A DNA stretch of 18,979 nucleotides from positions 1 to 18,979 of the forward strand of contig CABYEX010000027.1 of the NCBI GenBank assembly GCA_902518075.1, read 5' to 3'. Of the stretch, positions 14,215 to 18,979 are shown piece after piece (the first letter of the stretch is position 1; each line of letters opens with the position of its first letter). The stretch comes from Halieaceae bacterium (GTDB lineage: Bacteria; Pseudomonadota; Gammaproteobacteria; Pseudomonadales; Halieaceae). A model generated the notes under the pieces. That model was given only the letters and a program-made list of their open reading frames with translations, did no database searches and had not been told where the DNA came from. A program made the translations under genes and the position numbers.

Positions 14215-15947
14215 TAAGCGCGCTATCCCAGCGGCTGCGGGAGCACCTCGCCGCGGTCTATGGTGATGCTGTGTCAGACGGCGCGCTGGACGGCTGGGTT
14301 GACCGGTTACTCGACGCCGCGCAGCTTAGTGCAGCACAGTCCCCACCTCCGGCGCACCGTAACCTTTGGGACGAGACCGATGTGGCGGTGATCACCTATG
14401 GCGACTCACTATTGCATGGTGAGGAGGCGCCGCTCAAGACCCTCCACGGTTTTTTGACGCAACGATTGGGCCCACTGGTGAGCTGGGTGCACGTGCTACC
14501 CTTCCACCCCTGGACCTCAGATGATGGCTTTGCGGTGCTTGACTACTCGAGCGTCAATGAGGCGCTCGGCACCTGGTCGGATATCACCCGGTTGGGTGTC
14601 GATTATCGGCTGATGGCGGACCTCGTGCTCAATCACTGCTCAAGTCGGTCGGCCTGGTTTGAGAACTTTCGTAAGGGCGAGGCCCCCGGCGACGATTACT
14701 TTTTCGCCCCGGACGAAACCTTCGACACCAGCCACGTGGTCAGGCCCCGGACCTCGCCGCTACTCAATGTTGTTGCCACGGAGCAGGGCGAGCGGGCTGT
14801 GTGGTGCACCTTCAGTCCAGATCAAGTGGATTTCAACTTTGCTAACCCCGCGGTGGTTGTGGAGTTCGTTAGCATCATCCGCGACTTACTCGATGCCGGG
14901 GTGCGGGTGTTCAGGCTCGATGCTGTGGCGTTCCTGTGGAAGGAGAGCGGCACTACCTGTATGAATCTGCCCCAGACGCATGAATTGATCAGGCTGTTTC
15001 GCCTGATTATCGAGTGCGCCCAGGCTGATGCGATCGTTATCACCGAGACTAATGTCCCCAACCGCGAGAACCTGTCTTACTTTGGCAATGCCAATGAGGC
15101 GCACGGCATTTATAATTTCTCCCTGCCGCCGCTCTTGGTGCACGCGTTGGTCACCGGCAACAGCCGCTACCTCTCGACCTGGATGATGAGCATGCCGCCG
15201 GCACAGGACGGCACCATCTATTTCAACTTTATTGCCTCCCACGACGGCATCGGGTTGCGCCCGGTGGAGGGCTTGCTGAAGCAGGCGGAGGTCGATGAGC
15301 TTTTAGCTACGATGGAGCAGTTCGGTGGTCGCGTCTCGTGGCGGCAGGCCGCCGACAGCGAAGCCAAACCCTATGAGATCAACATCGCCTTGAGAGACGC
15401 GCTCCAGGGCACCACCCGCGGCAAGGATGAGTGGGGGCTCGAGCGCTTCCTGTGTGCGCATGCCATCATGCTGGGGCTCGAGGGCGTGCCCGCTTTTTAT
15501 ATCCACTCCCTGCTCGGTACCCGTAATGACCTCGAGCGTCTGGCTCACACCAGCCATAACCGGTCTATCAATCGGCATCAGTGGGAGCAGAGCGCATTGT
15601 CGCGCGCTCTCGATTGCAGCGGGGCGGACCACCACGCCGTCTTTGAGGCGCTAAAGCACCTCATTGCCCTACGCAAGGCGCAGCCGGCATTCCACCCTAA
15701 CGCGACCCAATTCACCCTGCACTTGGGTACTGAGCTGTTCGGGTTTTGGCGACAGTCACTCGACCGGCGTCAGAGCCTGTTCTGCGTGCACAACCTCACC
15801 AATGAAGAGCAGGTCCTGCCGCTGAGCCGCCTGAACCTCGTGGTCAATCATCGTTGGAGGGAGCTCATCTCCGGGGCGCCCGTCGAGGAGGAATTACCGG
15901 AGTGGACCCTGACTCCCTACCAAACGCTGTGGATAACCAACGGCTGA
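14211..15947 (+). CDS. GH13_18 phosphorylase, probable glucosylglycerate phosphorylase
   Basis: 578 residues of a GH13 (beta/alpha)8 barrel of the sucrose-phosphorylase subfamily. Motifs are SWVHVLPFHPWTSDDGFAVLDY, LMADLVLNHCSS, VFRLDAVAFLWKE (nucleophile Asp237), ITETNVPNREN (acid/base Glu279) and IASHDGIGLRP (transition-state Asp345). Subfamily members split an alpha-glucoside with phosphate: sucrose, sucrose 6-phosphate, glucosylglycerol or glucosylglycerate. With the D-glycerate kinase, GpgP and GpgS genes in the same operon, glucosylglycerate is the likeliest substrate, giving alpha-glucose 1-phosphate and D-glycerate. About 80 extra residues precede the barrel compared with short sucrose phosphorylases of roughly 490-500 residues. 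ATG overlaps the GpgS stop. Substrate specificity is inferred from context, not from a diagnostic residue. Confidence 0.88.
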   Translation: MISALSQRLREHLAAVYGDAVSDGALDGWVDRLLDAAQLSAAQSPPPAHRNLWDETDVAVITYGDSLLHGEEAPLKTLHGFLTQRLGPLVSWVHVLPFHPWTSDDGFAVLDYSSVNEALGTWSDITRLGVDYRLMADLVLNHCSSRSAWFENFRKGEAPGDDYFFAPDETFDTSHVVRPRTSPLLNVVATEQGERAVWCTFSPDQVDFNFANPAVVVEFVSIIRDLLDAGVRVFRLDAVAFLWKESGTTCMNLPQTHELIRLFRLIIECAQADAIVITETNVPNRENLSYFGNANEAHGIYNFSLPPLLVHALVTGNSRYLSTWMMSMPPAQDGTIYFNFIASHDGIGLRPVEGLLKQAEVDELLATMEQFGGRVSWRQAADSEAKPYEINIALRDALQGTTRGKDEWGLERFLCAHAIMLGLEGVPAFYIHSLLGTRNDLERLAHTSHNRSINRHQWEQSALSRALDCSGADHHAVFEALKHLIALRKAQPAFHPNATQFTLHLGTELFGFWRQSLDRRQSLFCVHNLTNEEQVLPLSRLNLVVNHRWRELISGAPVEEELPEWTLTPYQTLWITNG

Positions 15948-15993
15948 CATCCGCCGCTTGAATCGCTCACGCTAAACGTGTCAGCCTGTTCCC

Positions 15994-17356
15994 ATGAACC
16001 TAGTGCTCATTCGACTTATGCGTACCGCGTTGAATCAGGCGATGGCCGCCGCTCTGTTTTGCGTCACGCTGATGTCGCCCGTCTGGGCCTGGTCCGACCA
16101 CGCGAGCCTCGTCTGGCCCTTGCTCAGGGGTCAGCCTGAGCTGATTCACCAGAGTGTGGCGGCCGAGCCGCTCGACGCTTTTTTGGCCGCTGAGCAAGCG
16201 GGTATTGCAGCGACCCTTGAAGCCGTGGAGTCGTGGTCTGCTGCAACCATCGAGCACTACCCGCCGACCCCCGACGAGCTGCGCTGGGGTGAGGATCACG
16301 CGCCCACCGCGGAGCACTTTTTCGCGGCGATCAGGGTCAATCCAATGCTGCCATATCGCCTCTACGTGGATCTCTCCCCCGAGCGTGCCCAGCCGGCGCA
16401 GCCACCGCTGGCCTGGTCCGAGCTGAGCTTTTTGGGGGGGCGGCACCTCGCAGCTGGCGGCGCGCTACTGGGCGTTGGCGCCCGGCGAATCCGTATCGAT
16501 CGCGGAGGTGATTGCCAGTGCCAATGACGAGCCCGATTTCGGAATGGACATCGGGCTCTTTGCGGATAACGGCACCGACTTCGGCCGGCGCTATGGGTTT
16601 GGTATCCAACCCTTTGGGAACCCTAACCTCGAGTACAGCTCCCAAGCGCCCTTTCACATGGGCTTTTACCACCTCGACTGGCTGACACGGATGGCACAGC
16701 CCTCGTTGCTGCGGACTTACCCCCTGTGGCGGATCGCACTGTTCGGCGAGCTAGCCGAGCTGGCTTTTAGCACCGGGCATGACTATTGGGGCTGGCGCTT
16801 TCTCGGCTGGGGACTTCACTACGTCGGAGATCTCACCCAGCCGTATCATGCAATACCGCTGCCCGGTATCGACACAGTCGATGCGCTATGGTCGGTAGTA
16901 AAGGGCAGGACAGGAGAGCTCGTGCAGTTGGTCTCCAACCGGCATGGCGTGATCGAGTCATACCAGTACCAGCGGCTGACCCGCGCACTAGAAGCCCGGC
17001 AGTGGTCAGTGCCACTGCTCAATGCGATATCTGATTATCCGGATACCACCGATGTGGCATACGAATCCTTTGTTATGGCTTTGACCGCGGACTCAGTAGC
17101 GGCCGCGGCCGACTTCGACGCGGCCATCGAGTACAATGTGCCAGCTCGGTTTGTCAGCGACCCCGACTTTGAGTGGACGGGGTCAGGCTTTGAGCAATCG
17201 ATCGTGCAACGGGTTGCCGATGAACAGGGCGAGCCCGCTATCGCAGACCTCGATGCCGCGCTGATCGTGCAGCTCGCGCGCTTCTCGGCGGTCGCCAGCC
17301 GCTGGATTGCGCGCGGCCGGGTAGTGGAGCTTCCCTTGCAGGGGGAAAGCCCATGA
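15994..17356 (+). pseudogene. Secreted zinc phospholipase C / S1-P1-nuclease-like protein, frameshifted
   Basis: Two adjacent frames form one protein. Frame one (15994 to about 16440) opens with a signal peptide and its cleavage site VWA, leaving Trp33 as mature N-terminus before SDHASLVW. After a run of T5G7 (16429-16440) similarity continues one frame later: LAARYWALAPGESVSIAEV, DEPDFGMDIG, SQAPFHMGFYH, then the metal-type motif HYVGDLTQPYH (bases 16817-16849). Removing one G gives a single 453-residue protein. The Trp at the mature N-terminus and H-x3-D-x5-H match the zinc site of bacterial phospholipase C and P1-type nucleases (Trp1, His118, Asp122, His128 in the Bacillus enzyme). The family would cut phosphodiesters outside the membrane. 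As sequenced the gene encodes no full product; a homopolymer sequencing error is possible. It lies 46 bases after the phosphorylase gene. Confidence 0.75.
16429..16440 (+). other. T5G7 homopolymer at the frameshift
   Basis: TTTTTGGGGGGG, where the upstream frame (..SFLGG) and the downstream frame (..GGTSQLAARYW) meet. A six-G version would read FLGGGTSQLAARYW in one frame. Confidence 0.8.
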
Positions 17357-17400
17357 CGATCGTGCTACTGCCGCGCGCACTGGAGCCTGCGAATGTCTGA
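17353..17400 (+). CDS. Possible 15-codon leader ORF
   Basis: ATG at 17353 overlaps the phospholipase-like stop as ATGA and is preceded by a strong ribosome site (AGGGGGAAAG). It encodes MTIVLLPRALEPANV and stops at 17400, eight bases inside the HIT gene, whose own ribosome site (GGAG, 17382-17385) lies within it. It may be a coupling device or chance. No family is recognised. Confidence 0.3.
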   Translation: MTIVLLPRALEPANV

Positions 17401-17836
17401 GGAATTCGCGCTCGACTCACGGTTGGCGTCCGATACTTTTGTAGTGGGGGAGACGCCACTCAGTCAGGTGTTGCTGATGAACGACGCGCGCTACCCCTGG
17501 CTGATTCTGGTGCCCCTGCGGTGCGATGTCACCGAGCCTTTTGAGCTCAGCGAGGCTGATCAGGCGCAGCTGTGGCATGAGTCGATGCGGCTGGGCGAGG
17601 CAATGAAAGCGCACTTCGCTGCCGACAAGCTCAACATTGCCGCACTCGGTAATCAGGTGGCGCAGCTGCACGTCCACCACATCGCGCGATTTCATGCTGA
17701 TGATGCGTGGCCTGGTCCGGTCTGGGGTGTCGGCAACGCAGTCCCTCATAGCGATGCCGCCCTCGAGGTGCTAACGAACGAGCTGCGAAGCCTGCTCCAG
17801 CAGCCACTGGGCCTGACGTGGGTAACCCACGAATGA
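17393..17836 (+). CDS. HIT family nucleotide-binding protein, degenerate triad
   Basis: 147 residues. It starts MSEEFALDSRLASDTFVVGETPL in the usual HIT-like manner, with LLMNDARYPWLILVPL, then the histidine-triad segment QLHVHHIARF (His93, Val94, His95, His96, Ile97) and WPGPVWGVG. In canonical HIT proteins the pattern is H-x-H-x-H; here the third histidine position is Ile97 and a histidine sits beside the central His. The central nucleophilic His95 is kept. HIT proteins hydrolyse or transfer nucleotides (dinucleoside polyphosphates, AMP-lysine adducts) in the cytoplasm. A GGAG ribosome site sits 7 bases before the ATG. The TGA overlaps the next ATG as ATGA. Family is certain, substrate unknown. 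Confidence 0.88.
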   Translation: MSEEFALDSRLASDTFVVGETPLSQVLLMNDARYPWLILVPLRCDVTEPFELSEADQAQLWHESMRLGEAMKAHFAADKLNIAALGNQVAQLHVHHIARFHADDAWPGPVWGVGNAVPHSDAALEVLTNELRSLLQQPLGLTWVTHE

Positions 17837-18321
17837 GTGTCCGCGTGCTGTTTGTTTGTATGGGAAACATCTGCCGATCTCCGACCGCCCATGCATTGTT
17901 TCGCGGCGCAGTCATTGCGGCGGGGTTAGACGACGAGGTCACGACAGATTCGGCGGGTACCCACGCGTACCACATCGGCAATCCGCCCGATGCTCGCGCG
18001 ACTGCGACAGCGCTTATGCGAGATATTGACATGACAGACTTGCGCGCCCGGCAGGTCTGCGAGGCAGATTTTGAGCAGTTTGATTACGTTGTGGCGATGG
18101 ACCGAGACAACCTCGCTTTGCTGGAGGCATCCTGCCCCCCGGCAATTCTAGATCGACTGAGCCTCATGCTCGACTGGGTAGAGGGCTGGGGCGATGAAGT
18201 GCCAGACCCTTACTATGGCGGCGACCAAGAGTTTATTCGGGTGTTCGATATGCTGGCCGAGGCGTCTCAAAGGTTGTTGACGCACATCGCCTCATGCCAT
18301 GGTTTGGTGGGGCGGTCTTAA
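17833..18321 (+). CDS. Low-molecular-weight protein tyrosine phosphatase
   Basis: 162 residues. The P-loop [12 protein letters not shown] near the N-terminus has the C-x5-R signature (nucleophile Cys9, Arg15), then [18 protein letters not shown], and the general acid is Asp125 in VPDPYYGG. The family dephosphorylates tyrosine residues of proteins or, as Wzb/ArsC-like enzymes, other substrates; arsenate reductase activity is less likely because the extra ArsC cysteines near residues 80-90 are not seen in that arrangement. The ATG overlaps the HIT stop. A GTG at 17818 would extend it by five codons into the HIT gene and was rejected. It is next to dtd, so it may be in the same transcript. The substrate is not indicated by any exopolysaccharide neighbour. 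Confidence 0.93.
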   Translation: MSVRVLFVCMGNICRSPTAHALFRGAVIAAGLDDEVTTDSAGTHAYHIGNPPDARATATALMRDIDMTDLRARQVCEADFEQFDYVVAMDRDNLALLEASCPPAILDRLSLMLDWVEGWGDEVPDPYYGGDQEFIRVFDMLAEASQRLLTHIASCHGLVGRS

Positions 18322-18370
18322 CACGCCCACTCGGTCAGTAACCCCATCAGCCTGTGCCAGAGCTCACATT

Positions 18371-18808
18371 ATGAAATGTTTATTGCAACGCGTTACCGAG
18401 GCATCAGTCACCGTGGCGGGCGAGGTGGTGGGCGAGATAGATCGCGGGCTCCTGGTCTTGGTGGGCGTCGAGCCCGGGGATGCCGAGCAGACGGTAACTC
18501 GCATGGCGGAGCGCCTGCTGCGTTACCGGGTGTTCTCCGACGCCGAGGGTAAAATGAACCTGAATGTTGCCCAAGCCGGAGGCGCCATCCTACTGGTGTC
18601 GCAATTTACGCTGGCCGCCGATACCGCCAGTGGCAACCGACCAGGCTTCTCGACTGCCGCAACACCGGAGCAGGCATCCGAGCTATGTGATGCACTGGTA
18701 GAGGCCCTGCGCAAGGGCGATGTCCCGGTCGAGACAGGTTGTTTTGGTGCCGACATGCAGGTCGCACTGGTGAACGATGGGCCGGTGACGTTTCTGCTCG
18801 ACGTCTGA
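18371..18808 (+). CDS. dtd: D-aminoacyl-tRNA deacylase
   Basis: 145 residues, the exact usual length of Dtd. The start is the ATG at 18371, giving [15 protein letters not shown]; a longer frame from 18299 has no family similarity. Signature motifs are SQFTL (residues 77-81) and NDGPVTFLL with the Gly-Pro pair at 137-138, which together build the cross-subunit active site that accepts only D-aminoacyl-tRNA and glycyl-tRNA. It removes mis-attached D-amino acids in the cytoplasm. It follows the tyrosine phosphatase by 49 bases, which may hold its own weak promoter. It converges with a partial gene at the right edge. Confidence 0.96.
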   Translation: MKCLLQRVTEASVTVAGEVVGEIDRGLLVLVGVEPGDAEQTVTRMAERLLRYRVFSDAEGKMNLNVAQAGGAILLVSQFTLAADTASGNRPGFSTAATPEQASELCDALVEALRKGDVPVETGCFGADMQVALVNDGPVTFLLDV

Positions 18809-18871
18809 CTGTCAGGGCCGCCATATTCCGCTAAGTCACAGCTGGTTCAAATCTCCTGCTCGCCTCGAGGA

Positions 18872-18979
18872 TTACTCTGCCACCGCATCAAAGGCAGATT
18901 GCAGGAGCGGGATAATGTCTCGTCGGACCAGTCTGGCCGGCGCGGCGGCATCGACTCGCGTGTAATCATCGATCGCGAC
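18872..18979 (-). CDS. C-terminal 35 codons of an unidentified protein, cut by window edge
   Basis: On the minus strand the frame is open from the window edge to a TAA at 18874-18872. The tail reads IDDYTRVDAAAPARLVRRD, then IIPLLQSAFDAVAE. It has ordinary codon use and a helical, amphipathic end of the sort seen in many bacterial proteins. Too short to name. It converges with dtd across a 63-base gap in which no hairpin terminator was found. Confidence 0.55.
   Translation of the reverse strand, partial: VAIDDYTRVDAAAPARLVRRDIIPLLQSAFDAVAE

Noticed and set aside
15968..15980. CACG-CTAAA-CGTG hairpin after the phosphorylase gene
   Set aside because: Only four base pairs and no T run; not a convincing terminator.
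16429..16475. Programmed frameshifting at the G7 run
   Set aside because: No supporting pseudoknot or stop-codon arrangement was recognised, and no precedent is known to me for this family; mutation or error is simpler.
1..18979. tRNA, rRNA, CRISPR, insertion sequence or prophage content
   Set aside because: No spaced direct repeats, transposase or integrase motifs or recognisable RNA genes were seen by reading; intergenic space is too small to hide most of them.

Overview
The window comes from a bacterial chromosome of moderately high GC content with tightly packed genes, many of them joined by ATGA stop/start overlaps. The gene mix (acyl-CoA dehydrogenase, HMG-CoA-lyase family, haloalkane dehalogenase, a glucosylglycerate osmolyte cluster, marine-type gene neighbours) suggests a marine, oligotrophic gammaproteobacterium, perhaps near the OM60/NOR5 (Halieaceae) group. 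That taxonomic placement is inference from gene content only; no rRNA or tRNA gene is present.

Layout. (1) 1-3045, plus strand: the 3' part of an HMG-CoA-lyase family gene, an aldehyde dehydrogenase, a small dimeric alpha/beta-barrel (monooxygenase-like) protein and a secreted Sel1-like protein. (2) 3110-7146, minus strand: an operon read as Rossmann oxidoreductase (saccharopine-dehydrogenase-like), APH-type phosphotransferase, small DUF6285-like protein, acyl-CoA dehydrogenase. The last three match the LvaA/LvaB/LvaC logic, in which a 4-hydroxyacyl-CoA is phosphorylated and then dephosphorylated/eliminated to an enoyl-CoA. (3) 7281-8027, plus strand: a two-domain NTF2-fold protein whose first half carries the limonene-epoxide-hydrolase catalytic residues. 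(4) 8179-9852: a divergent pair, a DUF1330-type protein (minus) and a DhlA-type haloalkane dehalogenase (plus), sharing a 174-base control region with two good palindromes. (5) 9863-10924, minus: a patatin-like phospholipase. (6) 11191-15947, plus: a four-gene operon encoding a complete glucosylglycerate cycle: D-glycerate kinase, glucosyl-3-phosphoglycerate phosphatase, glucosyl-3-phosphoglycerate synthase and a GH13_18 phosphorylase. (7) 15994-18808, plus: a secreted zinc-phospholipase-C/S1-P1-nuclease-like gene broken by a +1 frameshift at a G7 run, then a HIT protein, a low-molecular-weight protein tyrosine phosphatase and D-aminoacyl-tRNA deacylase. (8) At the right edge the last 35 codons of a convergent minus-strand gene enter the window.

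How the genes work together. The clearest system is the glucosylglycerate operon. GpgS and its phosphatase build glucosylglycerate from NDP-glucose and 3-phosphoglycerate. The phosphorylase releases glucose 1-phosphate and D-glycerate, and the kinase returns glycerate to central metabolism, so synthesis and salvage of a compatible solute sit on one transcript. The second system is the minus-strand kinase/DUF6285/acyl-CoA dehydrogenase set, probably for 4-hydroxy fatty acids or levulinate-like compounds. The rest is accessory catabolism (dehalogenase, epoxide-hydrolase-like, aldehyde dehydrogenase) and housekeeping (dtd, phosphatase). No CRISPR array, insertion sequence, tRNA or prophage signature was seen, and no gene-free stretch exceeds 300 bases.
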